64,000 nucleotides of DNA from Staphylococcus taiwanensis (GTDB lineage Bacteria > Bacillota > Bacilli > Staphylococcales > Staphylococcaceae). Shown one piece after another: positions 1 through 11,016 of the stretch. The DNA lies in assembly GCA_020544305.1 (NCBI GenBank), contig CP058667.1:1302001-1366000 (forward strand), read 5' to 3'. The notes under the pieces were generated by a model that did no database searches, was not told the origin of the DNA, and worked only from the letters and a program-made list of their open reading frames with translations. Position 1 is the first letter of the stretch; each line of letters begins with the position of its first letter. A program made the translations under genes and the position numbers.

Positions 1-210
1 GTATCTACCGAGGGTGCAACAATATATGTGACACATTTCCCTTGTCTCAATTGTACTAAATCTATTATTCAAGCTGGTATTAAACAGATATATTATGCTC
101 AAGACTATCATAACCATAAATACGCTATTAAACTTTTAACTCAAGCTGGTATTGATTATCAAAAAATATCATTCTCTGCAGAAAAAGTTGCTCAGTATTT
201 GAGAAATTAA
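1..210 (+). CDS. comEB: ComEB, dCMP deaminase-family protein (3' part only)
   Basis: The reading frame is open from the first base, so this is the C-terminal 69 residues of a gene that begins outside the window. The visible part carries PCLNC, the second zinc-binding element (PCxxC) of the cytidine/deoxycytidylate deaminase fold; the HAE element would lie upstream. ComEB is the dCMP deaminase-like protein encoded just before comEC in Bacillales, and its stop is only 4 bp from the comEC start, so they are probably cotranscribed and coupled. A role in transformation itself is doubtful from B. subtilis work; the deaminase would feed dUMP/dTMP synthesis. The call rests on the motif and on synteny. 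Confidence 0.85.
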   Translation, partial: VSTEGATIYVTHFPCLNCTKSIIQAGIKQIYYAQDYHNHKYAIKLLTQAGIDYQKISFSAEKVAQYLRN

Positions 211-214
211 ATTT

Positions 215-2389
215 ATGATTTATTATGCATTATCTTTACTGTCCGGTATTTTATGGGTACATTTAAGAATTTTTTCGATTTTTATCATCTCAATCATCAT
301 ATTAGTTTGTGTTCAAAAGCGTTTTAAATTATTCAGTATATCAATGTTGCTCCTAACTTTTATAGCTGGAATTTTATTAATTCAATACAATGATAAAATG
401 AACGATTTTCGGGTTAATTATTTTCAAAATCATAATTTAATTAATGGACAAGTGCAATTTAGTGGTCAGATAAAGCAAATTGGGCAGCAATTGAAAGGGG
501 ACTTTAATTATAAAGGAGAGACTTATCATTTTAATTTAATAGCTAAATCAATCTCATCAAGTACTCTTGAAAATAAGTCTTGTATGATAAAAGGTAAAGT
601 AACAAATATGATTAACCAAAATATTTACGTGACTATCAATAACATATTTTCAAATACTTGCAAAAATAATAATAGAATTTCTTTCATTGACCTTCATTTG
701 AAATATATTAATAATAAATTACATCAAACATCTTTAGAGCACCCGGAAAGAATTATTGCTCTGATTACTGGTGAAATGAGCGATATAAATCCTGATTATT
801 TAGATGATGTAAAATCTATTGGCATTTATCATCTTTTAGCTGTTAGTGGATCACACATTGCAACAATATCTTTTTTAATTTATCAATCGTTAGTAAGATT
901 CAATATCCCTAAAATATTAATTAATATTCTAATTATAATTTCACTAATTATCTTTGCATTTTATTCAGGATTAGCACCAAGTGCTTTAAGAGCAATATTA
1001 TCTACAATTATCATTTTAATTTTAACAAACACAAAAAAGACACTTATTGATGTTTTAGGTTTAGTATTTATTATAATGGTTATCTTTTCATCAAATCTAA
1101 TTTATGACATCGGGTTTCAATTTTCTTTCTTAATTTCTTTATTTATTATATTAATATTACCCCTCTTAAATAAACGCTCTTCAATTCAAAATCTATTATT
1201 AATAACATTAGTAGCACAATTATCTTCTTCTTTAATAAGCATCTATCATTTTAATCAATTACAATGGCTTGGATTATTTACAAATATGATATATGTACCA
1301 TTTTATGGTTTCGTACTTTTTCCATTGGCAATAATGACTTTCATGATTTATCATTTTTTCAATAATATTAATATATTGAATGCAATCGTTAATGAAGTTT
1401 TCGAACTACACGATAAATTACTTAATTTCTTTTTGCATTTCAAATTTTATCAAGTTTTTATTTATCCTCATTCATCACTTGAATTGTTTTTATATTTTTT
1501 CCTTTTCTTTCTATTGTACTTTCTTATATCCCATAAAAAGGTTATTTTAACTTGTATTATTATCATTACTTTAATCATTCTAATTTTAGTAGGTACGAGT
1601 CCCCAATCAACAACAATTACATTTTTAGATGTTGGACAAGGTGATAGTTTAGTATTTCAAACTAAACAAAAAGAGACTGTCATGGTTGATACAGGTGGCA
1701 AAAAAACGCTTTACGGAAAATATAATAATCATAGCATATCTAAATATCATATTTTACCAACTTTAAGACGAAAAGGCATTTCAACAATTGATTATCTCAT
1801 AATAACGCATCCTCACGCTGACCATATGGGAGAGTTATCATACATCGTAAATCAAATAAAGATTAAGACAATTTATATAAATTTGCCAAGTTTCACAGAA
1901 AAAGAACTAACTAATATTCAAATAATGTGTAAAAAATATAATATTGAATTATTCGATGCCAGTGAAATCAATGATTTAAGTTTAAAATCAAGTAAAATAA
2001 GATTTTTACATAGCTATATTCCTACAAGTGAAGACAAAAATGAACAAAGCCTCATCATACTAATTAACTATAAGACCTATCATTTGCTTCTGATGGGTGA
2101 CGCTACAAAGAATAATGAAGCACTTTTGATAAAAAAATACGAGTTGCCCAAAATTGATGTATTAAAAGTTGGTCACCATGGAAGTAAAGAAAGTAGCTCA
2201 AAAACATTTATAGATTTAATAAGACCAACTATAAGTATTATCTCAAGTGGCAAAAGTAATAAGCACAATATTCCTAGTCAAAATACAATTAAAAATTTAC
2301 AAGATGTAAATAGTAAAATTTTAAACACTCAAGATAAGGGTGAGATTTCAATTGATCTTGATAGAAATTTAGAATTATCTTTTCATTAA
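215..2389 (+). CDS. comEC: ComEC/Rec2 DNA internalization channel
   Basis: Encodes 724 residues, a normal length for ComEC. The N-terminal part has hydrophobic segments and a DUF4131-like soluble region, followed by the multi-helix competence domain (roughly residues 190-450) that forms the channel through which one DNA strand enters the cell. The C-terminal third is a metallo-beta-lactamase-like domain with THPHADHMG near residue 531, proposed to degrade the non-transported strand. The frame is intact, so the protein may be functional. It follows comEB by 4 bp; comEA should lie upstream outside the window. Expression in staphylococci is reported to depend on SigH/ComK; I could not identify such a site here. 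Confidence 0.95.
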   Translation: MIYYALSLLSGILWVHLRIFSIFIISIIILVCVQKRFKLFSISMLLLTFIAGILLIQYNDKMNDFRVNYFQNHNLINGQVQFSGQIKQIGQQLKGDFNYKGETYHFNLIAKSISSSTLENKSCMIKGKVTNMINQNIYVTINNIFSNTCKNNNRISFIDLHLKYINNKLHQTSLEHPERIIALITGEMSDINPDYLDDVKSIGIYHLLAVSGSHIATISFLIYQSLVRFNIPKILINILIIISLIIFAFYSGLAPSALRAILSTIIILILTNTKKTLIDVLGLVFIIMVIFSSNLIYDIGFQFSFLISLFIILILPLLNKRSSIQNLLLITLVAQLSSSLISIYHFNQLQWLGLFTNMIYVPFYGFVLFPLAIMTFMIYHFFNNINILNAIVNEVFELHDKLLNFFLHFKFYQVFIYPHSSLELFLYFFLFFLLYFLISHKKVILTCIIIITLIILILVGTSPQSTTITFLDVGQGDSLVFQTKQKETVMVDTGGKKTLYGKYNNHSISKYHILPTLRRKGISTIDYLIITHPHADHMGELSYIVNQIKIKTIYINLPSFTEKELTNIQIMCKKYNIELFDASEINDLSLKSSKIRFLHSYIPTSEDKNEQSLIILINYKTYHLLLMGDATKNNEALLIKKYELPKIDVLKVGHHGSKESSSKTFIDLIRPTISIISSGKSNKHNIPSQNTIKNLQDVNSKILNTQDKGEISIDLDRNLELSFH

Positions 2390-2401
2390 ATCTTACATAC
2401 T

Positions 2402-2430
2402 AGTGATACTTCCTATTACCGTGATATAAT
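2402..2430 (+). promoter_or_regulatory. Putative promoter of holA (extended -10)
   Basis: TATAAT at 2425-2430 is preceded by TG one base upstream (TGA-TATAAT), an extended -10. The -35 position 17 bp upstream (AGTGAT) is a poor match, as often seen with extended -10 promoters. It lies in the 78-bp gap after comEC, 38 bp before the holA start. Confidence 0.55.
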
Positions 2431-2467
2431 ATTTAAACGCTTGATATTTTGAAAGGGAGCTCGTTAA

Positions 2468-3442
2468 ATGGGAAATAATATAGTGGCTATATACGGTGAA
2501 GTGCCAGAACTAGTTGAAAAGAAAAGCAATGAGGTTGTTTATAATTTTCTTAAAGAAGAAAAAGATGATTTCAATTACATAAAATTTAATCTTTATGAAA
2601 CAAATATTTCATCTATCATTGAAGAGGCTTTAACCTTGCCATTTATTTCTGAGAAAAAAGCTATTATTGTCAAGAATTCATTTATTTTTACAGGTGAAAA
2701 GGTAACTAAAGATATTACTCCTAATAATGAACAAGTAATTGAATTTTTACAGAAATATGATGGTGATAATTTAATTATATTTGAAATTTATAATGGTAAG
2801 TTAGATGAAAGAAAAAAATTAACTAAAACCTTAAAGCAAACTAGTCAACTTTCAAAAGTAGAACAAATGTCAGAACAAGAAATGAAAGCATGGATTCAAA
2901 ATAAATTACATGAAAACTATAAAGACATCAAACAAGATGCGCTAAACCTCTTTATTGAACTTACAGGAATTAACTTTAACGTTATTGTACAAGAAATTGA
3001 TAAGATTATTTTATTTTTAGGTGATAGGACGACGATAAATAAGAATGATGTAAGTTTGATTATTAATCGTAGTTTAGAACAGAACGTCTTTTTATTAACT
3101 GAATACATTCAAAAAGGACAAAAAGAAAAAGCTATACAGTTAGTAAAAGATTTAATAGTTATGAAAGAAGAACCAATCAAATTACTTGCTTTAATTACCA
3201 GTAATTACAGGTTGTACTATCAATGTAAAATATTAGCTCAAAAGGGATATAGTGGGCAACAAATCGCTAAAACAATAAATGTACATCCATATAGAGTTAA
3301 ATTAGCACTTGGCCAAGTACGTCATTATCAATTACATCAATTATTAAATATCATTGATAATTGTGCAGAAACAGATTACAAATTAAAATCATCATATATG
3401 GATAAACAACTAATATTAGAATTGTTTATTTTATCTTTATAA
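2468..3442 (+). CDS. holA: DNA polymerase III subunit delta
   Basis: Encodes 324 residues matching the clamp-loader delta subunit (HolA/YqeN), which opens the beta sliding clamp within the DnaX-delta-delta' complex. The N-terminus (GNNIVAIYGEVPELVEKK) and the IIFEIYNGKLDERKKLTK segment are typical of the AAA+-like but ATP-inactive delta fold; I see no Walker A motif, as expected. Start ATG has GAAAGGGAG 9 bp upstream. It lies between comEC and rpsT, the usual Bacillales order, and appears to have its own promoter. It ends at a terminator shared with the convergent rpsT. Confidence 0.95.
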   Translation: MGNNIVAIYGEVPELVEKKSNEVVYNFLKEEKDDFNYIKFNLYETNISSIIEEALTLPFISEKKAIIVKNSFIFTGEKVTKDITPNNEQVIEFLQKYDGDNLIIFEIYNGKLDERKKLTKTLKQTSQLSKVEQMSEQEMKAWIQNKLHENYKDIKQDALNLFIELTGINFNVIVQEIDKIILFLGDRTTINKNDVSLIINRSLEQNVFLLTEYIQKGQKEKAIQLVKDLIVMKEEPIKLLALITSNYRLYYQCKILAQKGYSGQQIAKTINVHPYRVKLALGQVRHYQLHQLLNIIDNCAETDYKLKSSYMDKQLILELFILSL

Positions 3443-3497
3443 TTAATTAATATTTAGCACTTTAGACTAATAGTTTGTATTAGAATCAGAAATAAAA

Positions 3498-3534
3498 AAA
3501 GGCTGAGACAACTAAAGAGATGTCTCAGCCTTTG
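3498..3534. terminator. Bidirectional terminator between holA and rpsT
   Basis: A perfect 10-bp inverted repeat (GGCTGAGACA 3501-3510, TGTCTCAGCC 3521-3530) with a 10-nt loop, flanked by an A-run on the left and Ts on the right. It can terminate holA on the plus strand and rpsT on the minus strand. Confidence 0.85.
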
Positions 3535-3540
3535 AATTAA

Positions 3541-3792
3541 TTATTTACTTGATGACATTAATTGTGATTTAATGCGATTAGCTTTATTTGAATGAATTAA
3601 GTTACTTTGAGACGCTTTATCAACTGATTTGATAGCGAAGTTTACTAATTCAGCTTTGTTATCAGCATTATTTGCGATTGCTGATTTAGCATTTTTCACT
3701 GCAGTACGCATAGCGTTCTTTTGTGAAATATTACGAGATTCAGCATTTTCAGTTGTTTTAACACGTTTAATAGCAGATTTAATATTTGGCAT
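3541..3792 (-). CDS. rpsT: 30S ribosomal protein S20
   Basis: Encodes 83 residues starting MPNIKSAIKRVK, the classical S20 N-terminus; it is a small lysine-rich protein that binds 16S rRNA early in assembly of the 30S subunit. The frame can be read 9 bp further to a GTG, but that GTG lies inside the Shine-Dalgarno AGGAGGTGA, so the ATG at 3792 is the start (8-nt spacing). It is transcribed opposite to its neighbours, between holA and lepA, as in other Bacillales. Confidence 0.97.
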   Translation of the reverse strand: MPNIKSAIKRVKTTENAESRNISQKNAMRTAVKNAKSAIANNADNKAELVNFAIKSVDKASQSNLIHSNKANRIKSQLMSSSK

Positions 3793-4127
3793 TATTGTCA
3801 CCTCCTAAAAGTGATCTTTAGCATATCAAATTTTATTTTGATTACAACAAGAAATATTTTATCAAAACAAACATGTTTGTGCAATCATTAATTAGAGATA
3901 GTTAATGATTAATATAATAAATAACTATTAGCTATTGGAAAGCAAAAGACAACACTTTATAATTAAACCATACAAGATTACAAAGTTCGTTTAAAAATGA
4001 TAACCTTTAAATACGAAAATAATATTTTACTATCTATATAATGATTGCAATTAAATATTAAAAACGATATTATATCAAAGATGTATACATATACGGGCTA
4101 AATTTATGAAAGCGAGAATGATAAGTT
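3793..4127. other. Divergent intergenic region rpsT/lepA
   Basis: 335 bp, AT-rich, between divergent genes. It must hold the rpsT promoter (a candidate on the minus strand: TTGTAA, 16 bp, TATGCT just upstream of the rpsT ribosome site) and that of lepA. A perfect 14-bp palindrome, ACAAACATGTTTGT, sits at 3867-3880. No ORF with a ribosome-binding site was seen. Confidence 0.5.
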
Positions 4128-5951
4128 ATGGATATGCAAGAACGCTATAACAGAAGAGAAAATATAAGAAATTTTTCTATTATTGCTCATATTGATCATG
4201 GTAAATCAACTTTAGCTGATAGAATTTTAGAAAATACGAAATCTGTTGAAACTAGAGAAATGCAGGATCAGTTATTAGATTCTATGGACCTTGAAAGAGA
4301 AAGAGGTATTACAATTAAACTAAATGCTGTTCGTTTAAAATACGAAGCAAAAGATGGTCAAACATATACTTTTCATTTAATTGATACTCCTGGTCATGTT
4401 GATTTCTCATATGAAGTTTCAAGATCGTTAGCTGCATGTGAGGGTGCTATATTAGTAGTGGATGCCGCTCAAGGTATTGAAGCACAAACATTAGCTAATG
4501 TATATTTAGCTCTCGACAATGAATTAGAATTATTACCTGTAGTTAATAAAATAGATTTACCTGCAGCTGAACCGGAAAGAGTGAAGCAAGAATTAGAAGA
4601 TGTTATTGGCTTAGATAAAGATGATGTCGTTTTGGCCAGTGCTAAATCTAATATCGGCATTGAAGAAATTTTAGAAAAGATTGTTGAAGTTGTTCCACCA
4701 CCTGAGGGAGACCCAAGTGCGCCGCTTAAAGCATTAATTTTCGACTCAGAATACGATCCTTACAGAGGTGTTATATCTTCTATTCGAGTAATGGAAGGTG
4801 TAGTGAAAGCTGGAGATCGAATTAAAATGATGGCAACTGGCAAAGAATTTGAAGTGAGTGAAGTGGGCATTAATACACCCAAACAACTACCGGTTGAGGA
4901 GTTAACAGTGGGTGATGTAGGCTATATAATTGCTAGCATCAAAAATGTTGATGACTCTCGTGTTGGTGATACAATCACCCATTCTGAACGACCTGCTGAA
5001 ACACCGCTAAAAGGGTACAAAAAAATGAATCCAATGGTTTATTGTGGTTTATTCCCAATAGAAAATAAAGATTATAACGATTTGAGAGAGGCTCTAGAAA
5101 AATTACAATTAAATGATGCTTCTTTAGAGTTTGAACCTGAATCTTCACAAGCACTTGGATTTGGTTTCAGAACAGGTTTCTTAGGTATGCTTCATATGGA
5201 AATTATACAAGAGCGTATAGAAAGAGAATTTGGCATTGAATTAATAGCTACAGCACCGTCTGTTATTTATCAATGTATTATGAAAGATGGCTCTGAAGTA
5301 ACAGTTGATAATCCAGCTCAAATGCCTGAAAGAGATAAAATAGAAGCTATTTATGAGCCATATGTAAAAGCAACAATGATGGTTCCAAATGATTACGTAG
5401 GTGCCGTTATGGAATTATGTCAACGTAAACGTGGTCAATTTATAAATATGGATTATTTAGATGATATTAGAGTGAATATCGTGTATGAAATTCCTCTTTC
5501 AGAAGTAGTGTTTGATTTCTTTGATCAATTAAAATCTAACACAAAAGGATACGCTTCATTTGATTATGAATTTATTCAAAATAAAGAAAGTAATTTAGTG
5601 AAAATGGATATCCTATTAAATGGAGATAAAGTAGATGCATTAAGTTTTATTGTTCATAGAGATTTCGCATATGAGAGAGGTAAATCTTTAGTTGAGAAAC
5701 TTAAAACACTAATTCCTAGACAACAATTCGAAGTACCTGTTCAAGCAGCTATCGGACAAAAAATTGTGGCTAGAACTAATATCAAATCAATGGGTAAAAA
5801 TGTATTATCTAAATGCTACGGCGGTGATATTAGCCGTAAACGAAAATTACTAGAAAAACAAAAAGCAGGTAAAGCTAAAATGAAAGCTGTAGGTAATGTT
5901 GAAATACCACAAGATGCTTTCTTAGCAGTTCTAAAAATGGACGACGAATAA
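4128..5951 (+). CDS. lepA: Elongation factor 4 (LepA GTPase)
   Basis: Encodes 607 residues, the standard LepA/EF4 length. G-domain motifs are clear: G1 AHIDHGKST (residues 20-28), the ERERGITIK switch region, G3 DTPGH and G4 NKID. The EF-G-like domains II, III and V follow, and the LepA-specific C-terminal domain ends with [13 protein letters not shown]. It is a ribosome-bound translational GTPase with roles proposed in back-translocation and 30S biogenesis. The ribosome site before the ATG is modest (GCGAGAATGATAAGTT). Next downstream is hemW, the same neighbour as in B. subtilis, separated by a structured intergenic RNA. Confidence 0.97.
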   Translation: MDMQERYNRRENIRNFSIIAHIDHGKSTLADRILENTKSVETREMQDQLLDSMDLERERGITIKLNAVRLKYEAKDGQTYTFHLIDTPGHVDFSYEVSRSLAACEGAILVVDAAQGIEAQTLANVYLALDNELELLPVVNKIDLPAAEPERVKQELEDVIGLDKDDVVLASAKSNIGIEEILEKIVEVVPPPEGDPSAPLKALIFDSEYDPYRGVISSIRVMEGVVKAGDRIKMMATGKEFEVSEVGINTPKQLPVEELTVGDVGYIIASIKNVDDSRVGDTITHSERPAETPLKGYKKMNPMVYCGLFPIENKDYNDLREALEKLQLNDASLEFEPESSQALGFGFRTGFLGMLHMEIIQERIEREFGIELIATAPSVIYQCIMKDGSEVTVDNPAQMPERDKIEAIYEPYVKATMMVPNDYVGAVMELCQRKRGQFINMDYLDDIRVNIVYEIPLSEVVFDFFDQLKSNTKGYASFDYEFIQNKESNLVKMDILLNGDKVDALSFIVHRDFAYERGKSLVEKLKTLIPRQQFEVPVQAAIGQKIVARTNIKSMGKNVLSKCYGGDISRKRKLLEKQKAGKAKMKAVGNVEIPQDAFLAVLKMDDE

Positions 5952-5958
5952 GTTATTT

Positions 5959-6095
5959 AAAAAGAGGTCGAGATATATACATTCATCATATGATAATATT
6001 ATTTTTTAATCTTATGATGATTTTAACAGACAAAGTAATAAAGCATTACTAATTATTACTGTTAAATTTTGAATATGTCTCATAGCCTCTTTTTT
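5959..6095 (+). terminator. Branched terminator-like RNA between lepA and hemW
   Basis: The outer stem pairs AAAAAGAGG (5959-5967) with CCTCTTTTT (6086-6094), with inner GAGA/TCTC pairing. Two further hairpins lie inside: CATCATATGAT/ATCTTATGATG (5984-6019) and TAACAG..AGTAATAA/TTATTACTGTTA (6024-6064). The T-rich right side suits rho-independent termination after lepA. The three-way shape is unusual. Confidence 0.6.
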
Positions 6096-6126
6096 GTATG
6101 AATCTATTTAAAATGAAGGTGTAATG

Positions 6127-7251
6127 ATGACGGTTAAAAGTGCCTATATACACATACCGTTTTGTGTGCGGATATGTACATACTGTGACTTTAATAAATA
6201 TTTTATTGATAAACAACCGGTAGATCAATATTTAACAGCACTTATAAAGGAAATGAATACTAGCAAGTTTCGAAATTTAGAAACAATGTATGTAGGTGGT
6301 GGTACACCTACAGCGCTAAGTGAGAATCAATTAGAGCGATTATTAAAAGCAATAACTTCAACATTCACTATTAATGGTGAATTTAGTTTTGAAGCGAATC
6401 CAGATGAATTAACCTTTGAAAAAGTAAAATTGTTAAAAGATTATGGGGTTAATAGAATTTCAATGGGAGTACAAACCTTCAAGCCCGAGTTATTAAACAT
6501 TTTAGGGAGAACGCATAATACTAATGATATTTACCATGCAGTGGATAACGCTAGGAAAGCAGGCATCGAATCTATAAGTCTTGATTTAATGTATCATTTG
6601 CCTAATCAAACTTTAGAAGACTTTTCAGAGAGCTTAGATCTAGCGCTGCAAATGAATATTGACCATATTTCAAGTTATGGTTTAATTTTAGAACCTAAAA
6701 CACAATTCTATAACTTGTATCGAAAAGGACAGCTCAAACTCCCCAATGAAGATTTAGGAGCTGAAATGTATCAATATTTAATGCAAAAACTAAGTAATAC
6801 ACCGTTTGAACAATATGAAATTTCTAATTTTGCTAAAGCCAAACATCAATCTGAACATAATAAAGTATATTGGTTAAATGAAGAGTATTATGGTTTTGGA
6901 GCTGGTGCAAGTGGATATGTACAGGGAGAACGGTATACTAATCTAAACCCCGTTCAACATTACATTAACGCAATTAATAAAGACCAAAGACCAATTTTAA
7001 GTAGTAATTTTCCAACTTACGAAGAAAGAATGGAAGAGGAAATGTTTTTAGGGTTGAGAATGAATGAAGGCGTTAGTAGAGAAAGGTTCGCTTTAAAATT
7101 TGATCAGCCTTTAGAAAATGTATTTGGTCAAACGATAAATGAACTGAAAGAGAAAAAGCTACTACAAGAACATGAAGGTTATATCTATCTTACTGAGAGA
7201 GGCAAAGTGATTGGAAATGAAGTATTTGAAGCTTTCTTATTAAATAACTAG
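6127..7251 (+). CDS. hemW: Radical SAM HemW family protein (heme chaperone; CPO-like)
   Basis: Encodes 374 residues. The radical SAM cluster motif CX3CX2C is at C13, C17, C20 (FCVRICTYC), followed by the glycine-rich VGGGTPTAL element and the HemN_C-type C-terminus. Once annotated as oxygen-independent coproporphyrinogen oxidase, this family is now viewed as HemW, a heme-binding chaperone that hands heme to target proteins. Two ATGs are adjacent; the second (6127) is chosen because the Shine-Dalgarno GAAGGTG is 5 nt from it and only 2 nt from the first. It lies between lepA and hrcA, as in other Bacillales. Confidence 0.93.
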   Translation: MTVKSAYIHIPFCVRICTYCDFNKYFIDKQPVDQYLTALIKEMNTSKFRNLETMYVGGGTPTALSENQLERLLKAITSTFTINGEFSFEANPDELTFEKVKLLKDYGVNRISMGVQTFKPELLNILGRTHNTNDIYHAVDNARKAGIESISLDLMYHLPNQTLEDFSESLDLALQMNIDHISSYGLILEPKTQFYNLYRKGQLKLPNEDLGAEMYQYLMQKLSNTPFEQYEISNFAKAKHQSEHNKVYWLNEEYYGFGAGASGYVQGERYTNLNPVQHYINAINKDQRPILSSNFPTYEERMEEEMFLGLRMNEGVSRERFALKFDQPLENVFGQTINELKEKKLLQEHEGYIYLTERGKVIGNEVFEAFLLNN

Positions 7252-7277
7252 AAATTTTAAAATTATAATGCTTTAAC

Positions 7278-7294
7278 GTTGACTTACTTTGACC
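7278..7294 (-). promoter_or_regulatory. CtsR-type operator overlapping the hrcA promoter
   Basis: Read on the minus strand: GGTCAAA, 3 nt, AGTCAAC, close to the CtsR heptad repeat consensus (A/G)GTCAAA-N3-(A/G)GTCAAA, one mismatch in the second heptad. The plus-strand TTGACT (7279-7284) within it could be the -35 of the hrcA operon, so CtsR binding would block RNA polymerase. Confidence 0.75.
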
Positions 7295-7311
7295 AATTTG
7301 ATAAATTATAA

Positions 7312-7338
7312 TTAGCACTTGAGATAAACGAGTGCTAA
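7312..7338 (+). promoter_or_regulatory. CIRCE operator of the hrcA-dnaK operon
   Basis: TTAGCACTT, 9 nt, GAGTGCTAA: the HrcA-binding inverted repeat with one mismatch in the left arm (consensus TTAGCACTC). It lies just after a TATAAT-like box (7307-7312) and 12 bp before the hrcA ATG, so it would be part of the transcript as well as an operator. Confidence 0.93.
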
Positions 7339-7350
7339 TGAGGTGAGAAC

Positions 7351-8328
7351 ATGATTACAGAAAGGCAATTAAGCATTTTAAATGCAATTGTTGAAGATTA
7401 TGTTGATTTAGGACAACCTATTGGTTCTAAAACCTTGATTGATAGACATCGTTTAGATGTAAGTCCCGCAACCATTAGAAATGAAATGAAACAACTTGAA
7501 GAATTAAATTTTTTAGAGAAAACACATTCTTCATCGGGACGTTCTCCTTCGGAAGAAGGTTTTAGATTATACGTCAATCAATTGTTAAAACAAACATCTC
7601 ATCAAAATCAAATAAAAATTCAACGTTTAAATCAACTATTGATTGAGAATCACTATGATATATCTTCAGCATTAAGTTATTTTGCAAATGAATTATCAAT
7701 GAAATCTCATTATGCGACGTTAGTTGTGCGTCCAGACCCAAATAAAGATAACATAAACAATGTCCATTTAATTCGCGTAAATGACTCAATTATAGTTTTA
7801 GTTATTATATATAATTCAGGTTATGTTGAGCATTTGCATTTTAATCCATCAATATCTATAGACACTTATAGATTAAATGCAATATCTAACTTTATCAATG
7901 AGAATAATATCAATATGACTTTGAATCATATTGATAAAATTAAAATGTTTGCTACCTCAACAGATGAGGAAAAATTTATAGTGGATATTTTTAAATTTAT
8001 TAAATCTCATATTCGCAAACAAAGTAATAGCATTTTCATGGGTGGAAAGGTTAAACTAATTGATGCGTTAAATGAATCAAATGTTTCATCAATTCAACCA
8101 ATTCTACAATACATTGAATCTGAAAAAATTACTGACTTACTTGAAACCATTACTACATCAGATATAAATGTTAGAATTGGAAAGGAAATTGATGAGTCTT
8201 TAAGTGATATTTCAATAGTTACTAGTCAATATCACTTTGATGATTCTCTAAAAGGGCAAATTGCGGTTATTGGACCAACTGCGATGCATTATCAAAATGT
8301 GATTCAATTACTTAACCAGATTTGGTAA
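7351..8328 (+). CDS. hrcA: Heat-inducible transcription repressor HrcA
   Basis: Encodes 325 residues. The N-terminal winged-helix ([26 protein letters not shown], then [19 protein letters not shown]) is the DNA-binding part; the rest is the GAF-like dimerisation region ending with the conserved [11 protein letters not shown] segment. HrcA binds CIRCE and needs GroEL to stay active, so misfolded protein relieves repression. Being first in the operon behind CIRCE, it should repress itself. The Shine-Dalgarno GAGGTGAG is 6 nt from the ATG. Confidence 0.97.
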   Translation: MITERQLSILNAIVEDYVDLGQPIGSKTLIDRHRLDVSPATIRNEMKQLEELNFLEKTHSSSGRSPSEEGFRLYVNQLLKQTSHQNQIKIQRLNQLLIENHYDISSALSYFANELSMKSHYATLVVRPDPNKDNINNVHLIRVNDSIIVLVIIYNSGYVEHLHFNPSISIDTYRLNAISNFINENNINMTLNHIDKIKMFATSTDEEKFIVDIFKFIKSHIRKQSNSIFMGGKVKLIDALNESNVSSIQPILQYIESEKITDLLETITTSDINVRIGKEIDESLSDISIVTSQYHFDDSLKGQIAVIGPTAMHYQNVIQLLNQIW

Positions 8329-8359
8329 GTTCAATTGTAATTGTATTGGAGGGTATAGA

Positions 8360-8986
8360 ATGACAGAAAAAGATGAATCAGTAAAAAGTAATGCTGAACA
8401 AACTGAAGAAAACGAAGTTCATACAGAAGAAACTTCAACAGTAGAGAAGACTGATAACACAACTTCAGAAAATAATGATTCACTTGAGAATAATGAGAGT
8501 GAAGAAAACCCTGAGGAAAAAACAGTTGATCCTAAAGATGAAGAAATTCAGCAATTACAATTAAAAGCTAATGAAAATGAAGAAAAATATTTAAGATTAT
8601 ATGCTGAATTTGAAAACTATAAGCGCAGAATTCAAAATGAAAATGAAACAAATAAAAAATATCAAGCTCAGCGCGTTTTAACAGATATTCTACCAACTAT
8701 TGATAATATTGAACGTGCTTTACAAATTGAAGGCGATGAGGAATCATTTAAATCATTGCAAAAAGGTGTTCAAATGGTTCATGAAAGCCTTTTAAGAGCT
8801 TTAAAAGAAAATGGTCTTGAAGAAATTCAATCAGAAGGACAAGAATTTGATCCTAATTTCCACCAAGCAGTAGTTCAAGATGACAATCCAGATTTCAAAT
8901 CTGGCGAAATTACACAAGAACTACAAAAAGGTTATAAATTAAAGGAAAGAGTTTTAAGACCATCTATGGTTAAAGTAAATCAATAA
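8360..8986 (+). CDS. grpE: GrpE nucleotide exchange factor
   Basis: Encodes 208 residues. The first 60 or so are acidic and low-complexity (many E, T, N), typical of Gram-positive GrpE; next comes a long coiled coil (about 65-125) and the C-terminal beta domain with [13 protein letters not shown] and [11 protein letters not shown]. It releases ADP from DnaK, resetting the chaperone cycle. It lies 31 bp after hrcA with GGAGG upstream, within the heat-shock operon. Confidence 0.97.
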   Translation: MTEKDESVKSNAEQTEENEVHTEETSTVEKTDNTTSENNDSLENNESEENPEEKTVDPKDEEIQQLQLKANENEEKYLRLYAEFENYKRRIQNENETNKKYQAQRVLTDILPTIDNIERALQIEGDEESFKSLQKGVQMVHESLLRALKENGLEEIQSEGQEFDPNFHQAVVQDDNPDFKSGEITQELQKGYKLKERVLRPSMVKVNQ

Positions 8987-9008
8987 ATTGATGAAAATAC
9001 CATTATAA

Positions 9009-10865
<1,857 letters not shown>

Positions 10866-10920
10866 TTGCTAATTGTTTATAAAGTTTGCTAGATGAGCTA
10901 ACTGTTATAAATGTCAGCCA

Positions 10921-10958
10921 AAAAGTCAAAGTCAATTGAACATTGGCTTTGACTTTTT
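10921..10958 (+). terminator. Intercistronic hairpin between dnaK and dnaJ
   Basis: AAAAGTCAAAGTCAA (10921-10935) pairs with TTGGCTTTGACTTTT (10943-10957), 14 of 15 pairs plus a short loop, followed by T-rich sequence. It can act as an attenuating terminator or as an mRNA-stabilising hairpin, lowering dnaJ relative to dnaK. Confidence 0.7.
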
Positions 10959-11016
10959 ATTTTATAATTACAACATTATATTAAATTATTCTAAATATAA
11001 AAAAGGAGAGATGACT

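Noticed and set aside
3867-3880. LexA (SOS) box
   Set aside because: The palindrome ACAAACATGTTTGT lacks the GAAC-N4-GTTC spacing of the Gram-positive LexA site.
10936-11016. Longer N-terminus for DnaJ
   Set aside because: The extension runs through the dnaK-dnaJ hairpin and the ribosome site; the conserved start is at 11017.
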